From Pseudomonas sp. ICMP 561 (GTDB taxonomy: Bacteria > Pseudomonadota > Gammaproteobacteria > Pseudomonadales > Pseudomonadaceae), in the NCBI RefSeq assembly GCF_002699985.1, contig NZ_LKBT01000001.1, positions 372,001 through 436,000 on the forward strand: 64,000 bases of DNA, read 5' to 3'. The position numbers were made by a program, and so were the translations under genes. Shown here in pieces: positions 25,071 through 34,266 of the stretch. Position 1 is the first letter of the stretch. Each line of letters starts with the position of its first letter. The notes beneath the pieces were generated by a model. It was not told the DNA's origin, made no database searches, and was given only the letters and a program-made list of their open reading frames with translations.

Positions 25071-26225
25071 ATGAAAATCACCCGTATCAGTGTCGAGGTC
25101 TTTTCCCATCCGTCGCGCCGCGCCGTGGACAGCGCAGGCCATGCTCATCCAGGCGAAGAAAAACCGGTCAATCTGGCCATGCTGCGCATCGCGTGTGACG
25201 ACGGCAGCGAAGGTTATTCCTTCGGCGCTCCAGAGCTGATTCGTCCGCACATCATCGAGTCCTTCGTGAAGAAAGTGCTGATCGGCCAGAACCCGATGAA
25301 CCGCGAAAAAATCTGGCAGGAACTCGCTCACTGGCAACGGGGCAGCGCCAGCCAGTTGACTGACCGCGCGTTGGCATTGGTCGAACAGGCGCTCTGGGAT
25401 CTGGCCGGACGCGCACTGAAACAGCCGGTCTACAAACTGCTCGGCGGTTATCGCGACAAGGTGTTGGCCTACGGTTCGACCATGTGTGGCGACGATTTGC
25501 CAGGCGGCCTTTCCACTCCGGATGAGTACGGTCAGTTCGCCGAAAAACTGGTCGCTCGCGGCTACAAGGCCATCAAGCTGCACACCTGGATGCCACCGAT
25601 TTCCTTCGCGCCAAACCCGCGCATGGATGTAAAGGCCTGCGCTGCAGTGCGTGAAGCGGTCGGCCCGGATATCGCGCTAATGCTCGACGGATATCACTGG
25701 TACAGCCGCGTCGATGCGTTGTACATCGGTCGCGAACTGCAGAAGCTCGACTTCGCCTGGTTCGAAGAGCCCATGATCGAAGACTCGGCCGAGTCCTATG
25801 CCTGGCTAGCGGCCAATCTCGACATCCCGGTACTGGGCCCGGAAAGTATCGACGGCAAATATCACAGCCGTGCGAGCTGGGTGACGTCCAGATCCTGCGA
25901 TATTCTGCGCGCCGGGGTTGCTGGTGTAGGCGGTATCAGCCCGTGCCTGAAAGTCGCGCACATGGCCGAAGCGTTTGGCATGGATTGCGAGGTTCACGGG
26001 AACGGCGCAGCCAACCTGCAAGTGATCGGAGCCATCAGCAACTGCCGCTGGTACGAGCGCGGCCTGCTGCACCCATTTCTGGACTACGAGCAGATTCCGG
26101 CCTACCTGAATACGCTGGTCGACCCCATGGATGATGAAGGCTACGTGCATTTGTCGGACCGCCCGGGCCTGGGTGAAGACATCAACTTCCACTACATCGA
26201 GGCCAACACGCACCAACGTTACTGA
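25071..26225 (+). CDS. Enolase-superfamily sugar acid dehydratase (mandelate racemase subgroup)
   Basis: 384 residues with the capping domain (about 1-130) and the barrel domain. Metal ligands are Asp206 (LMLDGYHW), Glu232/233 (FEEPM) and Glu258 (GPESID). A catalytic-type His309 lies in EVHGNG. The usual KxK motif on strand 2 reads K169-L-H171 (AIKLHTW), a variant. Such enzymes dehydrate aldonic or aldaric acids to 2-keto-3-deoxy acids. The substrate is unknown; the KdgM-type porin in the cluster suggests a uronic- or aldonic-acid-containing compound from plant polymers. It is the first gene after the palindromic operator. Confidence 0.88.
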   Translation: MKITRISVEVFSHPSRRAVDSAGHAHPGEEKPVNLAMLRIACDDGSEGYSFGAPELIRPHIIESFVKKVLIGQNPMNREKIWQELAHWQRGSASQLTDRALALVEQALWDLAGRALKQPVYKLLGGYRDKVLAYGSTMCGDDLPGGLSTPDEYGQFAEKLVARGYKAIKLHTWMPPISFAPNPRMDVKACAAVREAVGPDIALMLDGYHWYSRVDALYIGRELQKLDFAWFEEPMIEDSAESYAWLAANLDIPVLGPESIDGKYHSRASWVTSRSCDILRAGVAGVGGISPCLKVAHMAEAFGMDCEVHGNGAANLQVIGAISNCRWYERGLLHPFLDYEQIPAYLNTLVDPMDDEGYVHLSDRPGLGEDINFHYIEANTHQRY

Positions 26226-26300
26226 CAGGCGGCACCGCACAGGGGCGACATGAGCGCCTCTGGCACAAGAGTCTTAATAAATATAAGAAAGGACTGCCCT

Positions 26301-27923
26301 ATGAAACTCTGGCCTTCGCGCCTTCGCCAGTTGCTGTGCGTGGCGCTGACTGCGACGCTTCTGCACACCCCGCCCGGCATGGCGCGCGGTGAAACACCGG
26401 TTGATCAACTGGTGGTTGGCATGAGCATGATCAACCTGCTCTCTCTGGACCCTGCCGCTGCTACCGGCCTTGAAGTATCCGAGGTCAATTCCAACGTCTA
26501 CGACATGCTGCTCGAACAGGATGCCAGCGCGCCCGATACGCTCATCCCTGCCTTGGCCGAACGCTGGGAAGTCAGCCCCGACCGCATGCGCATCACCTTT
26601 CACCTGCGCCCCGGCGTGACCTTCCATTCGGGTCAGCCACTGACCGCGCAAGACGTCGCGTGGTCACTGCAACGGGTCGTCACCCTCAATCGCGCGCTGG
26701 CTTCGACCTGGAAAGCCTACGGCTACACCGCGCAGAACGTCGCGCAACTGATGCGTGCCGAAGACCCGCTGACATTCGTCCTCGACCTTCCACGGCCGAC
26801 CGATCCGCTGCTGGTGCTCAACACACTCGCAACCTCGCCAAGCGCCTTCGTCATCGATCGTCATACCGCGATGCAACATGCGCAGGGCGAAGACCAGGGT
26901 GCCGCATGGCTGACAACGCACACCGCAGGCTCCGGCGCTTTCAAGCTGGACATCTGGCGCGCCAACGACGTGATCCTGATGACGCGTTTCGATAATTACT
27001 GGCGCGGTCCGGCGAATATGCGCCGGGTGATCATGCGCAACATGACCGAATCCCAGGCCCTGCGCTTGATGGTCGAACGTGGTGATCTGGACGTGGCCCG
27101 AGGCATGGCCGCTACCGACATCAAAGCCCTGACCCGCTCCCCTGAAGTCAATGTGCAGACCATCGCTCGCGGCACCATTTATTACATCGCGCTGAGCATG
27201 GAGCAACCGCTGTTTCAGGACATCCGGGTGCGCAAGGCGATACGCCTGCTGATCGACTATCAAGGCATCAACGACGTGGTCATGCCCCATTATGGCGTGG
27301 CCAACCAGCGCCCGCTGCAACTGGGTCTGGCGGCCCGTCTGGATGACCCCGGTTATCGCCTGAATGTGCAGGAAGCCAAACGTCTGCTGGCGGAAGCCGG
27401 GCACGAAAATGGCTTCACGATTACCCTGCGCTCACTGACCGATTCACCTTTCATCAATATCGCCACCAGCCTGCAATCCACCCTGGCTCAGGCCGGTATT
27501 CGCGCCACGATCATTACCGGCACCGGCAACCAGATTTACGGCGCCATGCGCGACCGCAAGTTCGACATTCTGGTCGGGCGCGGCGGTGGCGGGGCCGAAC
27601 GTCACCCTCATTCCAGCCTTCGAGCATTGGTCTACAACCCGGATAACCGCGAAGCAGCAAAGCTGAGCAACTTTCAGGGTTGGCGCACCTCGTTCTACAG
27701 CGCCGAGCTCAATCAACTGATCGAGCAGGCCGAACAGGAACGCGATGCGCAACGCCAACTGGCGCTCTATCAACGCATTCAGACCCTGTACGACCAACAG
27801 GTCGGCGCCATCCTGCCGATTTCGCAGATGACCGACGAGGTCGTTGTGCATGCCGACGTGCGTGACTACATCGGCCATAGCGCCGCCACGACGCGTCTGC
27901 ACGACGTCTACAAACAACGTTGA
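26301..27923 (+). CDS. ABC transporter substrate-binding protein, Dpp/Opp (SBP family 5) type
   Basis: A 540-residue periplasmic binding protein. The ATG at 26301 is preceded by AAAGGA and begins a signal peptide (LLCVALTATLLHTPPGMARG). Family marks are SINLLSLDPA-like opening residues, LAERWEVSPDRMRITFHLRPGVTFHSGQPLTAQDVAWSL, and the late KRLLAEAGHENGFTITL segment. Despite the dipeptide name, this family also carries oligosaccharides and sugar-acid compounds, which fits the neighbouring porin and dehydratase. The permeases and ATPases follow in order, giving a complete transporter. Confidence 0.93.
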   Translation: MKLWPSRLRQLLCVALTATLLHTPPGMARGETPVDQLVVGMSMINLLSLDPAAATGLEVSEVNSNVYDMLLEQDASAPDTLIPALAERWEVSPDRMRITFHLRPGVTFHSGQPLTAQDVAWSLQRVVTLNRALASTWKAYGYTAQNVAQLMRAEDPLTFVLDLPRPTDPLLVLNTLATSPSAFVIDRHTAMQHAQGEDQGAAWLTTHTAGSGAFKLDIWRANDVILMTRFDNYWRGPANMRRVIMRNMTESQALRLMVERGDLDVARGMAATDIKALTRSPEVNVQTIARGTIYYIALSMEQPLFQDIRVRKAIRLLIDYQGINDVVMPHYGVANQRPLQLGLAARLDDPGYRLNVQEAKRLLAEAGHENGFTITLRSLTDSPFINIATSLQSTLAQAGIRATIITGTGNQIYGAMRDRKFDILVGRGGGGAERHPHSSLRALVYNPDNREAAKLSNFQGWRTSFYSAELNQLIEQAEQERDAQRQLALYQRIQTLYDQQVGAILPISQMTDEVVVHADVRDYIGHSAATTRLHDVYKQR

Positions 27924-27959
27924 TCCGGACCCAGTCGCTTTCGCAAGGCAGGAATTCTT

Positions 27960-28997
27960 ATGACGAGTGCATCTGTTTCATTGTGGGGCAGCCGCATGGC
28001 TGGCACGACCCGGCGCAGCGGCTCAGTGCTGGCGACGCTGTTTGGCCTGTTGCTGCTCACGTTCTTCATCGGTCGGGTCATGCCGCTGGACCCGGTTCTG
28101 GCCATCGTCGGCCCGGACGCTGACGCGTCGACGTATGCACAGGCTTACAAAGAACTGGGGCTCGACAAGCCGCTTTGGGTGCAATTTGGTGGCTACCTCA
28201 ACGACTTGCTGCACGGCAATTTCGGCAACGCGCTCCTGACAGGTCACCCGGTCATCGAAGACATTGCCCGAGTGTTCCCCGCCACTCTTGAGCTGGCCAC
28301 GCTGGCCATCGTCTTCGGTGTTCTGGCCGGGTTGCCGCTGGGTGTCTATGCGGCAACTCATCAGGGTCGTGCCGGTGATCATATCGCCCGGTTGTTCACT
28401 CTGTTTGGTTACTCAACGCCGATTTTCTGGTTGGGCATGATGGCCTTTCTGGTGTTCTACGCCTGGCTTGGTTGGGCCGGTGGGGTGGGACGTATTGGTC
28501 TGGCTTACGACGGTCTGATCCCGACACGCACCGGCTTGCTGCTGATCGACACGGCCCTGTCCGGCGACTGGGAAGCTTTTCGCAGCGCCCTGCGGCACAT
28601 ACTGTTACCCGCCATCATTCTCAGTTTCAACTCGGTGGCTTACATCAGCCGCATGACCCGCAGCTTCATGCTTGAGCAACTGTCCCAGGAATACATCATC
28701 ACGGCGCGGGTCAAGGGCCTGTCCCAGCGGCGGATTGTGTGGGGTCATGCGTTTCGCAATATCCGCGTGCAACTGCTGACCATCGTCGCCCTCGCCTACG
28801 GCGGATTGCTTGAAGGCGCGGTATTGATCGAGACGGTATTTGCCTGGCCCGGCTTTGGCCAGTACCTGACCAGCAGCCTGCTGCTGGGTGATATGAATGC
28901 GGTGATGGCGTGCGTGCTGTTGATCGGGCTGATTTTTGTCGCCCTGAACCAGATCAGCGACGCCCTTTATAAAGTCTTCGACCCGAGAACCCGCTGA
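27960..28997 (+). CDS. ABC transporter permease, DppB/OppB type
   Basis: A 345-residue inner-membrane permease with six predicted membrane segments. The first is near residues 23-45 (VLATLFGLLLLTFFIGRVMP). The EAA-type cytoplasmic loop reads EYIITARVKGLSQRRIVWGHAFRN and the DppB ending is DALYKVFDPRTR. It follows the binding-protein gene by 36 bases. Its stop shares a base with the next permease start (TGATG). Confidence 0.95.
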   Translation: MTSASVSLWGSRMAGTTRRSGSVLATLFGLLLLTFFIGRVMPLDPVLAIVGPDADASTYAQAYKELGLDKPLWVQFGGYLNDLLHGNFGNALLTGHPVIEDIARVFPATLELATLAIVFGVLAGLPLGVYAATHQGRAGDHIARLFTLFGYSTPIFWLGMMAFLVFYAWLGWAGGVGRIGLAYDGLIPTRTGLLLIDTALSGDWEAFRSALRHILLPAIILSFNSVAYISRMTRSFMLEQLSQEYIITARVKGLSQRRIVWGHAFRNIRVQLLTIVALAYGGLLEGAVLIETVFAWPGFGQYLTSSLLLGDMNAVMACVLLIGLIFVALNQISDALYKVFDPRTR

Positions 28998-29896
28998 TGA
29001 CGACTTCTCAAGCTACCTCTATGGCAGCGGCAGTGCCCGCTTCGAGTCTGGCGGCCCTGACCGGCAGCGCGGCACGCATAATGCGCTTTCTGTTGCGTAA
29101 CCCGATGACGCTGGCCGGGCTGATCGTGATTTCAGTGCTGATGATCGTTGCACTGTTCGCGCCCTGGATCGCCAGCCATGACCCGCTGCAACAAGACCTG
29201 ACCCGCGCTTTGCAAGCACCCGGTGCGGTGCATTGGTTCGGCACCGATGAGTACGGCCGCGACGTGTTCAGCCGACTGGTTCATGGCTCGCGCATTACCC
29301 TGTACATCGTGCTGTTGGTGACCGTGATCGTCGGCCCTATCGGTTTGTTGATCGGCACAGTATCCGGCTATTTCGGTGGCTGGGTCGACAGCCTGTTCAT
29401 GCGCATCACCGACATCTTCATTTCGTTCCCGAGCCTGGTCCTGGCCTTGGCGTTTATTGCCGCGCTCGGTCCTGGCCTGGAGCATGCAGTGATCGCCATC
29501 GCCCTCACCGCCTGGCCACCAATTGCGCGTCTTGCGCGAGCTGAAACCCTGTCGCTGCGTAACGCCGACTTTGTTGTCGCCGTGAAACTGCAAGGTGGCT
29601 CACCGCTGCGCATCATCGGTCGACACATCATCCCGATGTGCCTGTCGTCAGTGATCATCCGCCTGACCATGAACATGGCCAGCATCATTCTGACCGCTGC
29701 GGCACTGGGCTTTCTCGGTCTGGGCGCGCAGGCACCGCTGCCGGAATGGGGCGCGATGATTTCCAGCGGTCGGCGTTACATGCTGGAAAGCTGGTGGCTG
29801 GTCGCAGCACCGGGCGCGACGATCATGCTGGTCAGCCTGGCGTTCAACCTGCTCGGCGATGGCCTGCGCGACGTGCTTGATCCTCGTAATGAATGA
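28997..29896 (+). CDS. ABC transporter permease, DppC/OppC type
   Basis: A 299-residue inner-membrane permease. It has an N-terminal membrane segment preceded by a cytoplasmic tail, the DppC motif HWFGTDEYGRDVFSRLVHGSRITL, the loop ETLSLRNADFVVAVKLQGGSP, and the ending LGDGLRDVLDPRN. It is translationally coupled to the preceding permease by a one-base overlap. Confidence 0.95.
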   Translation: MTTSQATSMAAAVPASSLAALTGSAARIMRFLLRNPMTLAGLIVISVLMIVALFAPWIASHDPLQQDLTRALQAPGAVHWFGTDEYGRDVFSRLVHGSRITLYIVLLVTVIVGPIGLLIGTVSGYFGGWVDSLFMRITDIFISFPSLVLALAFIAALGPGLEHAVIAIALTAWPPIARLARAETLSLRNADFVVAVKLQGGSPLRIIGRHIIPMCLSSVIIRLTMNMASIILTAAALGFLGLGAQAPLPEWGAMISSGRRYMLESWWLVAAPGATIMLVSLAFNLLGDGLRDVLDPRNE

Positions 29897-29910
29897 CAGC
29901 AATACGGAAC

Positions 29911-30001
29911 CTGTAGGAGCGCGCTTGCCCGCGATGACGTCCGCACAGGGGATAAATATATCGAATTCAAAATCGCATCGCGGGCAAGCGCGCTCCTACA
30001 G
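29911..30001. repeat. REP doublet (REPIN), GAGCGCGCTTGCCCGCGA class
   Basis: The arms are CTGTAGGAGCGCGCTTGCCC and GGGCAAGCGCGCTCCTACAG. It lies inside the transporter operon between permease and ATPase genes, where it may adjust relative expression. Confidence 0.9.
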
Positions 30002-30061
30002 ATAAAGCATTCCAATTCAGTTAGTGCGCGGCATCAGCAAATTTAATAAGAGGTAACAGCC

Positions 30062-30916
30062 ATGTCTCAGTTATCCGCATCACAGAGCAAGCTCGTCGTA
30101 GACGACTTACGCGTCGAGTTCACCAACGCAGGCAAGACCACTCTGGCTGTGCAAGGCGTGTCGTTCAATCTGGGGCGGGAAAAGCTGGCGATTGTCGGCG
30201 AGTCCGGCTCGGGTAAGTCTACAGTCGGCCGCGCCCTGCTGCGCCTGCATCCGGCAACTGCGCGCATCACCGCCAAGACCTTGCGATTTGATGAGATCGA
30301 CCTGCTCAGCGCCAGCGAGAAACAAATGCAGGGCGTTCGCGGGCGTCGCATGTCGATGATCATGCAAGACCCCAAGTATTCGCTGAACCCGGTAGTGAAG
30401 GTCGGCGAGCAGATCGCCGAGGCGTATCTGGCCCATCACAAAGTGTCGCATCAGGAGGCCAAAGAACGAGCGCTGGACATGCTCGCCAAGGTGCATATCC
30501 GCGATCCGCAGCGGGTCTATCAGCTCTACCCGCATGAAGTCTCCGGCGGCATGGGCCAGCGAATCATGATCGCGATGATGGTCATCACCGATCCACAGGT
30601 GATCATCGCCGACGAGCCCACCTCGGCGCTGGATGTCTCGGTACGCCGTCAGGTGCTGAATATTCTCGAAGAGCTGGTGAGTGAACGGGATCTGGGCCTG
30701 CTGTTCATCAGCCACGACCTGAATCTGGTCCAGCACTTCTGCGACCGGGTCCTGGTGATGTACGCCGGACGGGTCATGGAATCACTGGAAGCCGCCGACC
30801 TTGCCAGAGCAGAGCATCCCTATACGCGCGGGCTGCTCGCCGCGTTGCCGAGCCTGGACTTTCCGCGCAGCAGCCTGCCGGTGCTCCAGCGCGATCCCCT
30901 CTGGCTGACTCATTGA
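30062..30916 (+). CDS. ABC transporter ATPase, DppD/OppD type
   Basis: A 284-residue ATPase with Walker A GESGSGKST, Q-loop IMQDPKYSLNP, signature SGGMGQR (a slightly altered LSGGQ), Walker B VIIADEPTSALD and H-loop FISHDLNLV. The C-terminal stretch AEHPYTRGLLAALPSLD is typical of oligopeptide-type ATPases. It pairs with the ATPase encoded at 30927 to drive the two permeases. Confidence 0.95.
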   Translation: MSQLSASQSKLVVDDLRVEFTNAGKTTLAVQGVSFNLGREKLAIVGESGSGKSTVGRALLRLHPATARITAKTLRFDEIDLLSASEKQMQGVRGRRMSMIMQDPKYSLNPVVKVGEQIAEAYLAHHKVSHQEAKERALDMLAKVHIRDPQRVYQLYPHEVSGGMGQRIMIAMMVITDPQVIIADEPTSALDVSVRRQVLNILEELVSERDLGLLFISHDLNLVQHFCDRVLVMYAGRVMESLEAADLARAEHPYTRGLLAALPSLDFPRSSLPVLQRDPLWLTH

Positions 30917-30926
30917 GGTATTTCCC

Positions 30927-31715
30927 ATGGCGATGATCGAAGTCCAATCACTCAACCTCAGTTTCGGTACGGGTCCGACGCTCAATCAGGTGCTGCATGA
31001 CGTCAACCTGCGCGTTGAAGAAGGCCAGGCGTTCGGCCTGGTGGGCGAGTCCGGCTCAGGCAAAACCACAGTGCTGCGCTGCCTCGCCGGGCAATACCAG
31101 CACTGGACCGGCGCACTGCAGGTCAACGGTCAACAGGTACAGCGCAAGCTGGATGCCGAGCATTATCGAACGGTGCAGATGGTCTTTCAGGACCCCTATG
31201 CCTCATTGCATCCGCGGCACACCATTGATTCGGCGCTCAAGGAGCCGCTGGCGATTCACCGCATCGGCGACCGTGATGACCGGGTCAGCGAGATCCTGCG
31301 CAAGGTGGGCCTCAATGACAGCTTTCGCTTCCGCCATCCCCATCAACTGTCAGGCGGGCAGCGCCAAAGGGTAGCGATCGCCCGGGCGCTGATCCTCGAA
31401 CCCCGGGTCCTGCTGCTGGATGAGCCGACCTCGGCACTGGATGTATCAGTGCAGGCGGAAATTCTCAACCTGCTCGCCGACCTGCGCCGCGAACAGAGCC
31501 TGACGTACCTGATGGTAACGCATGACCTGGCGGTCGTTGCCCACCTGTGCGAGCAGGTAGCCGTGATGCAAGGCGGCAAGATCGTTGAGATTCTCGACAC
31601 GGGCGAACTGGCCCGGCATGAGGCGCAACACGCATACACCCGTCTGTTGGTTCAGGCGAGTCGCGACATGAACACCCATAACATCGAACAACCGGTCGCC
31701 TGCCTGGCGCTGTAA
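30927..31715 (+). CDS. ABC transporter ATPase, DppF/OppF type
   Basis: A 262-residue ATPase with Walker A GESGSGKTT, Q-loop VFQDPYASLHPRHT, signature LSGGQRQR, Walker B VLLLDEPTSALD and H-loop MVTHDLAVV. It begins 10 bases after the first ATPase gene and completes the five-gene transporter. Confidence 0.95.
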   Translation: MAMIEVQSLNLSFGTGPTLNQVLHDVNLRVEEGQAFGLVGESGSGKTTVLRCLAGQYQHWTGALQVNGQQVQRKLDAEHYRTVQMVFQDPYASLHPRHTIDSALKEPLAIHRIGDRDDRVSEILRKVGLNDSFRFRHPHQLSGGQRQRVAIARALILEPRVLLLDEPTSALDVSVQAEILNLLADLRREQSLTYLMVTHDLAVVAHLCEQVAVMQGGKIVEILDTGELARHEAQHAYTRLLVQASRDMNTHNIEQPVACLAL

Positions 31716-31828
31716 GACCACTGGAGTTTTAAACCGTCGCGTCCTTCGGCATTTTTTGCCGAGGAACCCGGCTGCCCGAAATCTGCTGTGAATAAAACCT
31801 TCCATTTCATTTAACAAGAATAAAAAAC

Positions 31829-32554
31829 ATGAAAACCACCCAAGCAATGATGACGTTTGCTGCACTGCTGACCTCCACGCTGGCCATGGCCGACAGTGGC
31901 TACGTCAATTATCGACATCAATATGCGGAAAGTACGCGAATGCACTCGGACCGGGTCAAGTTCGGTACCCGACTGGATAACGGTCTCGGGTTTGAAGGGG
32001 AACTTAAATACAAGACAGCCGGTGACCGGCAGGACGTTGCCTTTGACAATACCGTGGGCAACGGCCACGAACTGGGCATGACCTATCAGTACAAACTCAA
32101 TGCTGACTGGATGCTGACCCCTTCTATCGCGCTGGAAAGTATTGAGAAATCCACCGCCTATAAAGTCGGCCTGAAAGCCACCTACCGCATCAGCGACACC
32201 CTGAATGCCTCGGCCCGCTACCGCTATGACTCCATCAAGCTGGATCGAGACAAGATCAATGAGGACATGCCCGACAACGCGATGGATAACCAGAGCATCA
32301 ATCGTTATGACGTCTGGCTCAACTATGCCCCGCAAAACAGTAAATGGGCTTATGAATATCAGTTCACCTACTTCGATGCCGACTATATTCGCTACGACAA
32401 CGGTAAAACTGACTATGAACAAAACGCCGTATTTAAATACAAGATCGACAAACGTTGGGTGCCGTTCTTCGAAGTCGGCGACATAAAAGTCGACAGTGCC
32501 GATGACAAGCGTCAGTTACGTCTGCGGGTTGGCGTGCAATACAACTTCCTGTAA
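31829..32554 (+). CDS. KdgM-family outer-membrane porin
   Basis: A 241-residue outer-membrane beta-barrel. It has a signal peptide (residues 1-21, ending AMA), an opening SGYVNYRHQY, alternating amphipathic strands rich in Tyr and charged residues, and a C-terminal aromatic strand LRLRVGVQYNFL. This matches the KdgM family of small anion-selective porins, known in soft-rot bacteria for oligogalacturonate entry. Its place directly after the ABC transporter supports shared uptake of an acidic sugar or oligomer. The exact substrate is inferred. Confidence 0.87.
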   Translation: MKTTQAMMTFAALLTSTLAMADSGYVNYRHQYAESTRMHSDRVKFGTRLDNGLGFEGELKYKTAGDRQDVAFDNTVGNGHELGMTYQYKLNADWMLTPSIALESIEKSTAYKVGLKATYRISDTLNASARYRYDSIKLDRDKINEDMPDNAMDNQSINRYDVWLNYAPQNSKWAYEYQFTYFDADYIRYDNGKTDYEQNAVFKYKIDKRWVPFFEVGDIKVDSADDKRQLRLRVGVQYNFL

Positions 32555-32575
32555 TAACCCGGCCTTCATTGAACG

Positions 32576-33319
32576 CTAGTTACTGTACAACTCCTGGCTT
32601 GCCTGGGTTTGATGCAAACGGATGCGGCTGCTGTTCAGGTGCAAGTACATGGCCGAACGCGCCGCATCCACATTCCCGGCGGCAATCGCCAGATAAATCT
32701 GCCGGTGCTCAGCATTGATCCCGGCCAGATACGCCGTGCGATCACTCTGCCCGGTGTAGGCCGAATTCATCCGGGTGCGGGGGATCAGCTTGGTGCCCAG
32801 GTGCTTCATGATATCGATCAGGTAGGTGTTGCCCGATGCCTTGGCGATTTTCAGGTGAAACTGGAAATCGGCATTGATCGTGGTCCCGGACTTTTGCGGC
32901 CCTTCGAGCAAGGCATCCAGCGCCTGCTTGATTTCCAGCAGGGCTTCGGGGGTACGCCGTTGTGCAGCCATCCCCGCCGCTTCGACCTCCAGACTCAAAC
33001 GAAACTCCAGCAGATTGAGCACGTCAGGCAAGGTCGCGATAGTGGCCGGACCAATTACGAAACCGGCAGGCGCAGGCATGTCCAGAACAAAAGTGCCCAC
33101 CCCGTGACGGGTTTCCACGAGTCCCGCCGCCTGCATGCGCGACAACGCATCGCGCACTACCGTGCGGCTGACGCCTTCGGCCTCCATGATGTGCAGTTCG
33201 GGAGGCAGTTTTTCACCGCGCTTGAGCACGCCATCGCGCATGCGCTGGGCAAAGCGGTCAACCAGAGTCTCGGCTAAACGTCTGTGTTTTTTCTGGGACG
33301 AAAGGTCTGGGTCCGACAT
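32576..33319 (-). CDS. GntR-family regulator, FadR/FCD subgroup
   Basis: 247 residues from ATG 33319 (MSDPDLSSQKKHRRL); upstream in-frame codons lack a ribosome site and run into the divergent gene. It has an N-terminal winged helix (RGEKLPPELHIMEAEGVSRTVVRDALSRMQAAGLVETRHGVGTF) and a C-terminal all-helical FCD ligand domain (DFQFHLKIAKASGN; EHRQIYLAIAAGNVDAARSAM). FCD regulators usually sense organic or sugar acids. It is a close paralogue of the divergently encoded protein at 33418 and faces the uptake cluster. Confidence 0.92.
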   Translation of the reverse strand: MSDPDLSSQKKHRRLAETLVDRFAQRMRDGVLKRGEKLPPELHIMEAEGVSRTVVRDALSRMQAAGLVETRHGVGTFVLDMPAPAGFVIGPATIATLPDVLNLLEFRLSLEVEAAGMAAQRRTPEALLEIKQALDALLEGPQKSGTTINADFQFHLKIAKASGNTYLIDIMKHLGTKLIPRTRMNSAYTGQSDRTAYLAGINAEHRQIYLAIAAGNVDAARSAMYLHLNSSRIRLHQTQASQELYSN

Positions 33320-33356
33320 GGGCTGACTCGTTTTCGAAGAACAGACATTATAGTGC

Positions 33357-33366
33357 CAGCTGGCGC
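33357..33366. promoter_or_regulatory. Dyad in the divergent GntR/GntR promoter region
   Basis: GCCAGCTGGC is a perfect 10-base palindrome, followed 11 bases later by a second partial copy (GCAGCTGGC). It is placed between two divergent regulator genes. Confidence 0.4.
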
Positions 33367-33417
33367 CAGCGTGGCAGCTGGCTGAGGTTATACTCTGCGG
33401 CCCAATGGAAACTTGAA

Positions 33418-34143
33418 ATGAGTGACATGGAAATCCCGCCTGCAACCCCGGATCGGCGTACCAGCCTGGCTCAGCAATTGGTCAATGACTTCTCACGCAG
33501 AATCCGTGAAGGTGAGATCAAGGCCGGGGAAAAGCTGCCCACCGAGCAGGTGATCATTCAGGAGAAAGGCGTCAGTCGCACGGTGGTTCGCGAAGCCATG
33601 TCCAGGCTGCAGGCCGAAGGACTGGTGGAAACCCGGCATGGTATTGGCACCTTTGTAGTGGATGCCAGTCGCCCCAATGATTTTCAGGTCGATGAGCGCA
33701 CCAGCGGCACGTTGCGCGATGCCATCGCGATCATTGAGCTGCGCCAGAGCCTTGAAGTGGAGTCCGCCGCCCTGGCGGCCGAACGACGCACGCCGGAGCA
33801 ACTGCAGGCGATCCGCCAGGCACTCGACACCCTCAATGCTTGCCCGCCGGGCAGCGACACCGCGTTTGCCGATTTCGAGTTTCATCATCAGATATCGCTA
33901 TGTACCGCTAACAGCTTTTTCACCGACGTGATGGAGCAACTGGGCAGCAGCATCATCCCGCGCTCAAGAATGCAGTTCAGCAACGCCCACTCACCGGATT
34001 ATCTGGAAATCCTGCGCCGTGAACACGAGCAGATATTTGCCGCCATCGCCCATCAGGACCGCGATGCGGCAAGAGCGGCCATGCGCTTGCATCTGAGCAA
34101 TAGCCTGGAGCGGTTGCGGCAAAGTCAGTATCAGAATGTCTGA
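33418..34143 (+). CDS. GntR-family regulator, FadR/FCD subgroup (paralogue)
   Basis: 241 residues with the same layout as the neighbour at 32576-33319. The winged helix GEKLPTEQVIIQEKGVSRTVVREAMSRLQAEGLVETRHGIGTF is followed by the FCD domain with metal/ligand-type motifs (DFEFHHQISLCTAN; EHEQIFAAIAHQDRDAARAAM). The start lies 98 bases from the divergent start. That short interval carries GC-rich dyads (GCCAGCTGGC at 33357-33366), a plausible shared operator. Confidence 0.92.
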   Translation: MSDMEIPPATPDRRTSLAQQLVNDFSRRIREGEIKAGEKLPTEQVIIQEKGVSRTVVREAMSRLQAEGLVETRHGIGTFVVDASRPNDFQVDERTSGTLRDAIAIIELRQSLEVESAALAAERRTPEQLQAIRQALDTLNACPPGSDTAFADFEFHHQISLCTANSFFTDVMEQLGSSIIPRSRMQFSNAHSPDYLEILRREHEQIFAAIAHQDRDAARAAMRLHLSNSLERLRQSQYQNV

Positions 34144-34154
34144 AATGCGATCCC

Positions 34155-34244
34155 TGTGGGAGCGAGGCTTGCCCGCGATGCATGTGTCGCAGTTCGCAGG
34201 CAGACCGAGTTATCGTTTATCGCGGGCAAGCCTCGCTCCCACAA
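34155..34244. repeat. REP doublet (REPIN), GAGCGAGGCTTGCCCGCGA class
   Basis: The arms are TGTGGGAGCGAGGCTTGCCC and GGGCAAGCCTCGCTCCCACA, between convergent genes. Confidence 0.9.
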
Positions 34245-34266
34245 GGGTTCTGCATTCCAAGCATCC

